8,991 nucleotides of DNA. Origin: JBFXEO01 sp050180015. Lineage in GTDB: Bacteria; Bacteroidota; Bacteroidia; Bacteroidales; Tenuifilaceae. The notes under the pieces are model-generated. The model saw only the letters and a program-made list of their open reading frames with translations, did no database searches and was not told where the DNA came from. Positions 1 to 6,487 of the stretch are shown here, piece after piece. A program made the position numbers and the translations under genes. The stretch lies in contig JBFXEO010000115.1 of assembly GCA_050180015.1 (NCBI GenBank), forward strand, positions 1-8,991. Direction: 5' to 3'. Each line of letters starts with the position of its first letter. The stretch's first letter is position 1.

Positions 1-228
1 TATGATACCCGCTATGCGTCCAACTATTGCATTGTTCTCATCATAAGCCAGCCAGTACTTTGCCTCACAAAACTCGAAGGCAGGGTTTTTAGCGTCAGAT
101 AATGTAGCCAGTTCGGATGAAATAAGTGAAGGAACGTAATACTGGTTATCCTTATAAAGCGTGGAGGGGAACATCACAAACTTTCTTAAATCACTATTGC
201 TGATCACCTCTTTAATTGAAATTTTCAT
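1..228 (-). CDS. GNAT/YghO-like N-acetyltransferase, N-terminal fragment (cut by window edge)
   Basis: Only the first 76 codons are inside the window; the gene runs off the left edge. The ATG lies at 228-226. The reading frame stays open to base 1, and the peptide begins MKISIKEVISNSDLRKF. The segment FPSTLYKDNQYYVPSL (about residues 20-35), followed by KNPAFEFCEAKYWLAY (about 47-62) and IVGRIAGII (68-76), matches my memory of the N-terminus of a family common in Bacteroidota, related to E. coli YghO and annotated as a GNAT acetyltransferase. The VGRIAGI part would be a beta strand of the GNAT fold. The acetyl-CoA binding loop and the catalytic half lie outside the window, so the substrate cannot be inferred. 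The gene is co-directional with the radical SAM gene but 215 bases downstream of it, with structured DNA between, so it is probably a separate transcription unit. No clear promoter was found before it. Confidence 0.75.
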   Translation of the reverse strand, partial: MKISIKEVISNSDLRKFVMFPSTLYKDNQYYVPSLISSELATLSDAKNPAFEFCEAKYWLAYDENNAIVGRIAGII

Positions 229-360
229 ATGGATTAAATAGCTGGTTTTAATAGAATATTAGACAATGACCGTATCAATTGCTATGGTTTTGTACTCTCG
301 TTAGGCTGCGTATGCCTTCGTTGCATTATTCCATTTTAGTAGTTATTTCTTCCTTGATAG

Positions 361-426
361 TACCATAATTCTCAAAAACGTAATCGTTTGGTATTATGGT
401 AATCAGTTGCAAAACATATTACCATA
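361..426. repeat. Competing inverted repeats downstream of the radical SAM gene
   Basis: Three segments share one pairing partner. TACCATAAT (361-369) is perfectly complementary to ATTATGGTA (393-401). TATGGTAAT (395-403) is perfectly complementary to ATTACCATA (418-426). The middle segment can pair with only one neighbour at a time. Inside the first stem, AAACG (376-380) and CGTTT (385-389) form an extra small hairpin with a TAAT loop. On the minus strand this lies just beyond the stop of the radical SAM gene, where a 3' end is expected, but no clean U-tract follows the hairpins. A Rho-type or processed 3' end, or an AT-rich chance structure, are both possible. Confidence 0.4.
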
Positions 427-443
427 CAATATTTTTATTCCCT

Positions 444-1886
444 TTATTCATTGCTACTTTTAATCAGTTTATCCCAAACAGGAGAAGATAGTTCTTCCAG
501 TTCATTGTCAAATTTTAGCATAAACTCATAATACTCTTTAGAGTGAAAAGCTTTTTGAGCATCCTCATTTTCAGGTAACACCTGTGCTTGATTTGCAATC
601 TCATGGAATGTTTTATAATGGTCTCTGTAAAAACAGGGTCTTAATAGATTTCCTGGATTGCTTTTGCCCCCAATGTATTCTTTTTGCCATGCTCTGCCTT
701 TAACGAAAAGTGGTGCAAACAGTGCGTCGGATAGTGATTTGCCTGAATTATAAAGCGTGTTTATATTATCGTGGTAGTATGGCACAAAAACACAGGGCAT
801 GATATTTCCGTCCCAATTAATGTATATATAACCTCCGGCCTTACCGCAAGAAATGCAACCATTAGACATTGGAGCACCATTCCAGAAATCTGCAACAAAG
901 TATTCTTTTTCTGTTAGTATCTTATCTTGTGTTTGATATAATTGAAGCCGTTGTTGGGGCGAAATCATCAAATCTTCTGAAAAATCTCTGCCAATGGGCA
1001 TGTATTGAAAAAACCACATATACGTGGCACCAAACTCGCTGAAATAATAATCATAGAAGGATTCTTGAAGTAAGATATCGATATTTTCTGTAGTTGCTGT
1101 TATTGATAAGCCAAAAGGCACTCCAGCGGAAGTAAGATTATCTTTTGCTTTAATTATTCTTTGGTAAATGCCACTACCTCTTCTTGCGTCAGTTGCTGCT
1201 TCATAACCTTCTACGGAAATGGCCGGAGTAATATTGCCCAGATCGGCCAAGCGCAAAGCAATGTTTTCGTTTATCAAAGTCCCATTCGTGTACATTAAAA
1301 AGAAGCAATCGTTCCATCTTTCAGCTAAGTCAAGAATTGTTTTATTTTCACTCTTATACAGCAAAGGCTCTCCGCCCGATATCACAAAAAACCTCATTCC
1401 CATACCGGTGTATGCATCTTCTATTATCCTATTCAGTAAGGTCCAATTTAAGGTTGTTTCAGTTATTGGGGACGAAGCCGCATAGCATCCAATACACCTA
1501 AGGTTACATTGTTTTGCTGGTGAAATGGTTATGAAGGTGGGGGGAAACATTCCGTGCTTATTTTGAAACATTCTTCTTGATTCATTCGAAGCATTTTTTC
1601 GCAGTAATACAGACCCCAGAAATGACGCTATTATCCTTTTTGTAACTTTTGAGGATAAATTTCCTTTGTCAAGATTTCTAACATACGATTTATACATCGC
1701 CCATAAAGCAAAAAATTGATATTGTCTGGATATTTCCGAAGCGTGAGATTCTTCATCGTAAAATATCTTTTGCTTCATATACTTTTTCAACTGCCCTTCA
1801 AGTAAACTCCTGGGAACTTCGCTTTTTACTATGCTGCTGATTATCCCCGAAATTTCAGTGTTTAAATTAATGGTTTTCATGGTCAT
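444..1886 (-). CDS. Radical SAM protein with C-terminal twitch/SPASM-like domain, function unknown
   Basis: This 480-residue protein is a radical SAM enzyme. The cluster motif CNLRCIGC (C127, C131, C134) is preceded by a beta strand (FITISPAK) and followed by SGGEPLL (170-176), the SAM-binding GGE motif. The C-terminal part has C344, C347, G360, C365 and C418. C347-x12-G-x4-C365 fits the opening of a SPASM/twitch motif, but the later CxxCx5CxxxC block is absent, so one auxiliary Fe-S cluster (twitch type) is the likelier reading. About 115 residues precede the barrel, a long N-terminal extension rich in basic and hydrophobic residues. The substrate is not recognisable; peptide, cofactor or lipid modification would all fit. 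It follows the TetR gene by 57 bases in the same direction and is probably its co-transcribed target. A second ATG two codons in (1880-1878) is an alternative start. Base composition is low in GC compared with tig and acr3. Confidence 0.88.
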   Translation of the reverse strand: MTMKTINLNTEISGIISSIVKSEVPRSLLEGQLKKYMKQKIFYDEESHASEISRQYQFFALWAMYKSYVRNLDKGNLSSKVTKRIIASFLGSVLLRKNASNESRRMFQNKHGMFPPTFITISPAKQCNLRCIGCYAASSPITETTLNWTLLNRIIEDAYTGMGMRFFVISGGEPLLYKSENKTILDLAERWNDCFFLMYTNGTLINENIALRLADLGNITPAISVEGYEAATDARRGSGIYQRIIKAKDNLTSAGVPFGLSITATTENIDILLQESFYDYYFSEFGATYMWFFQYMPIGRDFSEDLMISPQQRLQLYQTQDKILTEKEYFVADFWNGAPMSNGCISCGKAGGYIYINWDGNIMPCVFVPYYHDNINTLYNSGKSLSDALFAPLFVKGRAWQKEYIGGKSNPGNLLRPCFYRDHYKTFHEIANQAQVLPENEDAQKAFHSKEYYEFMLKFDNELEELSSPVWDKLIKSSNE

Positions 1887-1943
1887 GAAAATTAGGATTA
1901 ATTGTACTATTTTTGTTTTATGGTCAGCTTGTTGTAAAAAAAA

Positions 1944-2525
1944 TTATTTCGCCAGCCCTTTTACTAGAATATTTATTAATCCATCAAAATGTAGCGAGTA
2001 TCTTTCGTATTTGTCCTGTAGAAAAAAAGGTATTTCCAGACCTTTTAATATCATGATGATTACATCTAACAAAACATCTATATCTGTACTTAACACGAAT
2101 TCGCCGGAATCAACACCCTGAAAAATTATTTTCGCTAAGCTTTCTTTTTCCCATGTATCTAATTCAGTTCGCAGGTCATCGACAAATTGGAAGTGTTCAA
2201 AAAAATCGGCTTTGAGTGTTTCATGATAATTTGTTGCTGAATATAGAACCTCCATTCTTTTCGCAAGATAGTTTTTCAATTTTTCAGGTGCATTCAAATC
2301 AGGATTGTTAACAATAATTGCCAGCTGATTTTTCAAGTTATCCATTTCTTTTGCAATTACCTCTTTAAATAAATCCTCTTTGCTGGCAAAGTGATAGTAT
2401 AATGAACCTTTTGCTTTCCGTGCAATTTTTGCGATTTCGTCCATCGAGGTTTTGTGGAATCCAAAACGGCTAAATAGCCTGTTCGCAACACTTAGTATTG
2501 AATCTCTTGTATTATCTATGCTCAT
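1944..2525 (-). CDS. TetR/AcrR-family transcriptional regulator
   Basis: This 193-residue protein has the typical TetR-family size. The N-terminal DNA-binding domain spans about residues 5-50: ILSVANRLFSRFGFHKTSMDEIAK leads into the recognition helix region, which ends AKGSLYYHFASKEDLF, the family hallmark. The remainder is a variable helical ligand-binding and dimerisation domain with no recognisable ligand signature. The turn of the helix-turn-helix carries RKA where many members have GVS, a variant I associate with Bacteroidota homologues. The ATG at 2525-2523 lies about 30 bases behind a -7 element, giving a short leader. Directly behind the stop, the minus strand has a run of eight T, then 57 bases in total to the radical SAM start, so the two are probably one operon that the regulator controls. 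The candidate operator is the palindrome at 2627-2644. Confidence 0.9.
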   Translation of the reverse strand: MSIDNTRDSILSVANRLFSRFGFHKTSMDEIAKIARKAKGSLYYHFASKEDLFKEVIAKEMDNLKNQLAIIVNNPDLNAPEKLKNYLAKRMEVLYSATNYHETLKADFFEHFQFVDDLRTELDTWEKESLAKIIFQGVDSGEFVLSTDIDVLLDVIIMILKGLEIPFFLQDKYERYSLHFDGLINILVKGLAK

Positions 2526-2556
2526 GGTCTTTTTGCATTAAATCTGTTTTTTGGTA

Positions 2557-2564
2557 CAAATATA
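2557..2564 (-). promoter_or_regulatory. Bacteroidota-type -7 element before the TetR gene
   Basis: The minus strand reads TATATTTG here, a full match to TAnnTTTG, the -7 consensus of the Bacteroidota primary sigma factor. It lies 31 bases before the ATG at 2525, giving a leader of roughly 25 bases. No good TTTG -33 element stands at the expected distance upstream, so the promoter may be weak or assisted. Confidence 0.55.
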
Positions 2565-2606
2565 AAGCGTTTCTTTGAAACCATCATATTTTTAACATTT
2601 TTTCTG

Positions 2607-2656
2607 AACCCAAACTACTCTGTACTTCTGTACTAAAGTACAGAGTGGTTTGGGTT
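2607..2656. repeat. Long near-perfect inverted repeat with nested 8-2-8 palindrome (candidate TetR operator)
   Basis: The arms 2607-2627 and 2636-2656 (21 bases each, 8-base loop) are complementary except at one position, where T faces G. Nested inside is a compact perfect palindrome at 2627-2644: TCTGTACT, AA, AGTACAGA. The half-site TGTACT occurs three times (2621-2626, 2629-2634, and inverted at 2637-2642). An 18-base palindrome is a usual size for a TetR-family operator. The site stands about 100 bases before the TetR start and about 63 bases upstream of the -7 element. Neither strand has a U-tract after the arms, so a classic intrinsic terminator is unlikely. Its operator role is inferred. 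Confidence 0.5.
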
Positions 2657-2911
2657 TCAATTTATGGCTGTCGTTTCTGTCTTTTTACACTTGGCGGTAA
2701 CTAAAATTAAAGTCAGCAATTTGCAATAGATAAACAAGTTGATTGTTCGCGGTTGTTGCCAAATCAGTTACACACAATTCCATTGGTTATCCCGCAAGCC
2801 GAGCTTACGGGTTTGCCAAAGGCAATGCGGGAATCTATTCTTTGACCTGGGTTCTCCGATTCCGTCCGGAATGACAACAGAGTGTGTCCTGTATCGCAAC
2901 AATACAGTATG
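2657..2911. other. Gene-free spacer with REP-like small palindromes
   Basis: No convincing gene lies here; short open frames cross the palindromes and look accidental. Small inverted repeats cluster at 2791-2872. CCCG-C-AAGC, CGA, GCTT-A-CGGG forms a hairpin at 2791-2811. TTGCC-AAA-GGCAA follows at 2813-2825. CCCGCA (2791-2796) can also pair with TGCGGG (2826-2831), enclosing both. ATTCCG-TC-CGGAAT is a 6-2-6 palindrome at 2859-2872. A further 6-base stem, CTGTAT/ATACAG, is at 2889-2907. The text around CGGAATGAC resembles dispersed REP-type repeats in many bacterial genomes. Nothing is recognised in 2657-2790. Confidence 0.4.
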
Positions 2912-2914
2912 GCC

Positions 2915-2947
2915 AAACAAAAACCGGCAGAATAAACATCTGCCGGT
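2915..2947 (-). terminator. Intrinsic terminator of the trigger factor gene
   Basis: On the minus strand, ACCGGCAGA (2947-2939) and TCTGCCGGT (2931-2923) form a perfect 9-base stem with a 7-base loop. It is followed immediately by TTTTGTTT. The hairpin begins 31 bases beyond the tig stop codon. This is the best-formed terminator in the window and ends the tig transcript before the TetR promoter. Confidence 0.85.
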
Positions 2948-2978
2948 GCTACCAGTACTCCAATTTCCAATATTCGGC

Positions 2979-4322
2979 CTATAATTTATTGAATTCATCA
3001 ACAGCAATCTCTTTGATGTTGAGTGTTACATTATTTTTGAACCAATCTACAACTTTTTTGTCGAGTAATCTTTCGTTAATCTTCTTAACTTCATCCTTAT
3101 TCTTCAGAATATCGTTAGCATAGCGGACAATATACTCCTCGGGCAGAAATGTCATGCCGTAGGCAGCAAACTGGCTACGCGCATAGCCTACTGCAAATTC
3201 TTTAACCTCATCCGCCGTAATTTCAAATTTTTGCTCGTCGGCAATTTTATTACCAACCAGCTGCCATTTAAGGTCCTTCTCAAATAAGGGGAATTCGTTC
3301 TCTATTTGCTCACGGGTAAACTTGCCTTCGTTTACCGCAAGTAGCCATCGGATAAGAAACTCTTTGGGTAAGTCAAATTTAATTTTTTCGAGCAATTTAT
3401 CCTTAATGTCGATGGCAAAACGGGCATCGCCCTCCAATGCCAGATTACGTTCAATTTCTTCGTCGATCTTCTTGCTGAAATCCTCCTCGGTGGTTACAAC
3501 CCCTTCGCCATAAACCTTATCGAAGAACTCCTGGTTCAGGTCGGCTGGGGCGAAGGTCATGGTTTCGGTAATTGTTAGCTGGAAAAGGGCCTGTATGTTA
3601 CCAAGCTCTTCCTTTTTGGTGTGAAGCAAGGCAGCCCTATCGGCCTCGTTGGGGAATGCTTTTTTAGTGTCGATTGATAAAACATCGCCAACTTTTACGC
3701 CTACAAGCTTTTTACGTTCAGCCTCGTCGGCAACCAAGGCAACCGATATTGAGGCCCCCTCAACGGTAACGCCGTTGTCGCGTGGCGATTCATCATCGTT
3801 TAGCTCCGAAAGGGTGGCTTTAACCAAACCTTTCTCGTTGGTTGCTTCAACTGCCTCGTATTTTCCAAAGCGGTCGCGGTAACTTTCTACATACTTAGCG
3901 TGAATATCGTCGTTGTGCAATATTTTGTAGTAGGGGAATTTATCCTTTTTACCAAACTTAATCTCAAATTCAGGGGCAATCCCTAAATCCCATGCCAGCT
4001 CAAATTTTTCGTCGGCATCCCAGTTAATTGGGGGCTGATTCTCGCTGGGGATAGGTTCGCCTAAAGTTTTAATGTTGTTTTCCTTAATAAAATCGAACAG
4101 CTTATCGCTGGCCATGTGGGAAACTTCCTCAACCAGGATGTACTTGTAGTACATTTTATGAATTAACGATGCAGGGGCCATTCCCGGCCTAAAACCCTTA
4201 ATGTTGGATTTTTTTCGGTAATCTTTCAATGACTTCTCTACCTTATCGGCATAGTCAGACTTATCTATACTTACGCGCACAGTTGTATTTAGTGCATCAA
4301 TATCTTCCCTAACTATATTCAT
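2979..4322 (-). CDS. tig: Trigger factor (ribosome-associated chaperone, peptidyl-prolyl isomerase family)
   Basis: This 447-residue protein has the length and architecture of Bacteroidota trigger factor, which binds the ribosome at the exit tunnel and shields nascent chains in the cytoplasm. The N-terminal ribosome-binding domain (about 1-145) carries the loop signature at 43-50, GFRPGMAP, where the widely known form is GFRKGKVP. G43, F44, R45, G47 and P50 are kept. A divergent FKBP-like segment follows (about 150-250), with EKGLVKATLSELNDD and KLVGVKVGDVLSIDTKKAF. The C-terminal helical cradle, about 260-447, is rich in charged helices (EEDFSKKIDEEIERNLALEGDARFAIDIKDKLLEK region). The TAG stop is at 2981-2979. 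The gene has its own promoter and a strong terminator, so it is monocistronic. The usual tig-clpP-clpX neighbourhood is not present, which is not rare in Bacteroidota. Antisense open frames inside it are shadows. Confidence 0.95.
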   Translation of the reverse strand: MNIVREDIDALNTTVRVSIDKSDYADKVEKSLKDYRKKSNIKGFRPGMAPASLIHKMYYKYILVEEVSHMASDKLFDFIKENNIKTLGEPIPSENQPPINWDADEKFELAWDLGIAPEFEIKFGKKDKFPYYKILHNDDIHAKYVESYRDRFGKYEAVEATNEKGLVKATLSELNDDESPRDNGVTVEGASISVALVADEAERKKLVGVKVGDVLSIDTKKAFPNEADRAALLHTKKEELGNIQALFQLTITETMTFAPADLNQEFFDKVYGEGVVTTEEDFSKKIDEEIERNLALEGDARFAIDIKDKLLEKIKFDLPKEFLIRWLLAVNEGKFTREQIENEFPLFEKDLKWQLVGNKIADEQKFEITADEVKEFAVGYARSQFAAYGMTFLPEEYIVRYANDILKNKDEVKKINERLLDKKVVDWFKNNVTLNIKEIAVDEFNKL

Positions 4323-4391
4323 TATTTCTAAAGATTTAGTTGCTTAAATATTAAGAGGTTTGCCCAATTATTCTGATTGTTTTTGAGGGCA

Positions 4392-4424
4392 CAAATGTAG
4401 GAAAATGCACTATAACAAACAAGC
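4392..4424 (-). promoter_or_regulatory. Promoter of tig (-33/-7, Bacteroidota type)
   Basis: On the minus strand the -7 element TACATTTG (4399-4392) fits TAnnTTTG exactly. Upstream, the sequence TTGTTTG supplies a -33 match: its first TTG lies about 20 bases before the -7 element, close to the usual spacing. Transcription would start around 4385 and give a leader of about 60 bases before the ATG at 4322. Confidence 0.6.
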
Positions 4425-4583
4425 GGAAAATACAAATAGTTGATGGTTGCCCGATTACCGTTGATGGGGTTGAGTTTGGGGAGCTGCTTATAGCTGACGG
4501 ACCATTAAACTTCAAACATCAAATTACCAGTTAACGTATTTCCAGCTAGAGCATTGATGAATATTCTTTTAACTCTTCACATC

Positions 4584-4949
4584 TCACGAAAAGACATTCT
4601 TCTTCTCGCCTGTTTTGTAAAGCAACACATTAAGTAATTCTGTGGTTACCAGGCAACCGTAACGCATTTTATCCAAGTGCGGCTTAATGGTTTCGAAGAA
4701 CGCCATCACCTTATCTTGTTCATCTACAAATTCAACCACAACAGGAACTTTATCGGATACCTCCCAAAACTTGTAGGAATGAATAATGGAGCTAGCTCCA
4801 AACCCCATTATTCCCTTAAGTGCCGTGGCACCGGCCAATCCAGAGCGGTTTGCCTGATGAACCAAAAACTCGCTTAAAAGGGTATTGTCCAGCTTATCGG
4901 TTGAACTAATATAAATCCGAAGCCGGACCGCTTTCGAGTTATTTTCCAT
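4584..4949 (-). CDS. DUF190 family protein, CrcB companion
   Basis: This 121-residue protein belongs to DUF190 (COG1993), a small cytoplasmic family with a PII-like ferredoxin fold whose biochemical role is not firmly established. The recognisable features are the opening strand RLRIYISSTDKL (10-20) and a helix ending in NRSGLAGATALKGIMGFG (34-51), the most conserved block. After these come the strand VPVVVEFVDEQDKV (68-81) and the closing GCLVTTELLNVLLY (98-111). It starts two bases after the stop of crcB on the same strand, so the two are certainly co-transcribed. This pairing is very common, and some genomes fuse the two. A helper or sensor role in fluoride export is inferred from that context. 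No clear terminator was seen behind it. Confidence 0.88.
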   Translation of the reverse strand: MENNSKAVRLRIYISSTDKLDNTLLSEFLVHQANRSGLAGATALKGIMGFGASSIIHSYKFWEVSDKVPVVVEFVDEQDKVMAFFETIKPHLDKMRYGCLVTTELLNVLLYKTGEKKNVFS

Positions 4950-4951
4950 GA

Positions 4952-5332
4952 CTAAAGGATTTGAGCGGTTAAATACCTGCCAGCAAAAACTGCCAGCAAA
5001 CCCAGGAAGAAACTGAATGCAATGTATAATGAAACAGACAAAAATTCACGACCCTGAAGCAGCAAAAATGCGTCGTTCGACAATGATGAAAAAGTTGTAA
5101 ATCCACCGCAAAGGCCAACCGTTAAAAACAACCGCCATTCCGACGTAAGCAAGTTGCCCCGTTCGGACAAGGCAAAGAAAACCCCCATAAGGAAACTCCC
5201 CGCAATATTTACCACGAATGTTCCCCACGGAAATTGCGATGCGCTGTAAACCTGTATTAATCGGGTAACCAAATAGCGAAGCACCGATCCGGCAAACCCA
5301 CCTAAACCAACTATGAAAATTGATCGAAACAT
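4952..5332 (-). CDS. crcB: CrcB/Fluc fluoride ion channel
   Basis: CrcB (Fluc) is an inner-membrane channel that lets fluoride leave the cytoplasm and works as an antiparallel dimer. At 126 residues the length is typical. Four hydrophobic segments are visible: about 5-25, 36-56, 67-92 and 98-122. Family signatures are GGFAGSVLRY (11-20), FPWGTFVVNIAGSFLMG (34-50) with the conserved N42, and GLCGGFTTFSS (73-83), whose F78 and F81 correspond to the fluoride-coordinating Phe box. Only one crcB copy is seen, which fits a homodimer. It is followed two bases later by the DUF190 gene. A -7 element lies just before it, separate from the arsenic genes 81 bases upstream. No fluoride riboswitch is visible in the leader. 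Confidence 0.93.
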   Translation of the reverse strand: MFRSIFIVGLGGFAGSVLRYLVTRLIQVYSASQFPWGTFVVNIAGSFLMGVFFALSERGNLLTSEWRLFLTVGLCGGFTTFSSLSNDAFLLLQGREFLSVSLYIAFSFFLGLLAVFAGRYLTAQIL

Positions 5333-5351
5333 ATTATAAATACTACAAAGG

Positions 5352-5359
5352 CAAATATA
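5352..5359 (-). promoter_or_regulatory. Bacteroidota-type -7 element before crcB
   Basis: The minus strand reads TATATTTG, a full match to TAnnTTTG, 19 bases before the crcB ATG at 5332. The leader would be only about 15 bases, too short for a riboswitch. No convincing -33 TTTG is present. Read-through from acr3 could add to crcB expression, since no terminator is seen in 5333-5413. Confidence 0.5.
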
Positions 5360-5413
5360 AGAAATAGGCTATTGTCTGTGCCTTGAAAATTTATCAATTA
5401 ATCTCATACGATA

Positions 5414-6454
5414 TTATTCAACAAAGTATTTCCGTTTAAACCAGAAAGCCACATTTACTAAAGCAATCATTACGGGAACCTCAACCAATGGGCCAATTAC
5501 AGCGGCAAATGCTTCGCCGGAGTTTATTCCAAATACTGCAATGGCCACTGCAATGGCCAGCTCAAAGTTGTTGCTGGCCGCGGTAAACGATAGCGTGGTG
5601 GATTGCTCGTAGGTTGCGCCTATTCGCTTACTCATAAAGAACGACACCACAAACATTATAACAAAGTATAGCACCAACGGAATGGCTATTCGAACAACAT
5701 CCAGCGGAATTTTTACAATGTACTCGCCCTTTAAGGAGAACATTACCAAAATCGTAAACAGCAGTGCAATCAAGGTAAGTGGGCTAATAAATGGAATAAA
5801 CTTGGTGTTATACCATTCTTTGCTTTTCAGCCTAACAAGCGTGGAGCGCGTTACAAATCCAGCAATAAAAGGGATGCCCAAATATATGAAAACGCTTCTT
5901 GCAATTTGCCCAATGGTTATGGATTCTACGCTGCTGTTGGTTGGCAAGCCAAACCATCCGGGGAGTACTGCAATAAAAAAGTAGGCGTAAACCGAGAAGA
6001 ATAGCACCTGGAATATTGAGTTGAAGGCAACCAGGCCTGCGGCATATTCGGTATCGCCCTTGGCAAGGTCGTTCCAAACAATTACCATAGCAATACAGCG
6101 GGCAAGCCCAATCATTATTACACCGTACATGTAATCGATATTGAATTGCAGCAACAATACAGCCAATGCAAACATAAGTATTGGGCCGATAACCCAATTC
6201 TGTACCAGCGAAAGGCCTAGAACCTTTGTGTTGCGGAAAACATCGCCCAATTCCTCGTACTTTACCTTGGCAAGTGGAGGGTACATCATCACAATAAGCC
6301 CAATGGCAATGGGAATATTGGTAGTTCCGCTCGACATACTAGTCCAAAACTCCGCGATACCAGGCCAAATCCAGCCCGAGATCACGCCAACAAACATGGC
6401 GAGGAAAATCCATAGGGTCAAGTATCTGTCTAAAAATTTAAGTCTAGTCTTCAT
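5414..6454 (-). CDS. acr3: Acr3-type arsenite efflux permease
   Basis: Acr3 exports arsenite across the inner membrane, driven by the proton gradient; it belongs to the bile acid/arsenite/riboflavin transporter superfamily. The protein has 346 residues with about ten hydrophobic segments, the expected size. Key signatures are NIPIAIGLIVMMYPPLAKVKYEEL (46-69) and GLARCIAMVIVWNDLAKGD (116-134), which contains the conserved C120 needed for arsenite handling. TAASNNFELAIAVAI (291-305) follows with E298, then GPLVEVPVMIALV (321-333). These separate Acr3 from ArsB, which lacks them. Some annotation pipelines call this gene arsB. It lies 33 bases behind arsC in the same direction, forming a two-gene operon that covers reduction and export. 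The start ATG at 6454 gives the standard MKTRLKFLDRYLTLWI N-terminus. Confidence 0.95.
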   Translation of the reverse strand: MKTRLKFLDRYLTLWIFLAMFVGVISGWIWPGIAEFWTSMSSGTTNIPIAIGLIVMMYPPLAKVKYEELGDVFRNTKVLGLSLVQNWVIGPILMFALAVLLLQFNIDYMYGVIMIGLARCIAMVIVWNDLAKGDTEYAAGLVAFNSIFQVLFFSVYAYFFIAVLPGWFGLPTNSSVESITIGQIARSVFIYLGIPFIAGFVTRSTLVRLKSKEWYNTKFIPFISPLTLIALLFTILVMFSLKGEYIVKIPLDVVRIAIPLVLYFVIMFVVSFFMSKRIGATYEQSTTLSFTAASNNFELAIAVAIAVFGINSGEAFAAVIGPLVEVPVMIALVNVAFWFKRKYFVE

Positions 6455-6487
6455 GTAGATACCTTTTTAGTTTTTAATCTGAATAAG

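Noticed and set aside
312..368. 18-residue hydrophobic frame MPSLHYSILVVISSLIVP on the plus strand
   Set aside because: It is very short, has no ribosome binding site or toxin-antitoxin context, and sits in AT-rich spacer where such frames arise by chance.
2607..2656. Intrinsic terminator reading of the long inverted repeat
   Set aside because: Neither strand has a T-rich tract after the arms, and tig already has a good terminator at 2915-2947.
2739..3007. Short frames on both strands around the REP-like region
   Set aside because: They run through palindromes and the tig terminator and end, and have no recognisable protein features.
4354..4534. Plus-strand open frame between tig and the DUF190 gene (contains KIQIVDGCPITVDGVEFGELL)
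   Set aside because: It has no ATG start, lies across the tig promoter on the opposite strand, and matches no family I recognise.
5333..5413. Fluoride (crcB) riboswitch upstream of crcB
   Set aside because: The 81-base gap shows none of the conserved riboswitch segments by eye, and the -7 element at 5352-5359 leaves a leader of only about 15 bases.
5832..6197. 121-codon cysteine-rich minus-strand frame
   Set aside because: It lies wholly inside acr3 in a shifted frame; acr3 has clear family motifs across the same bases.
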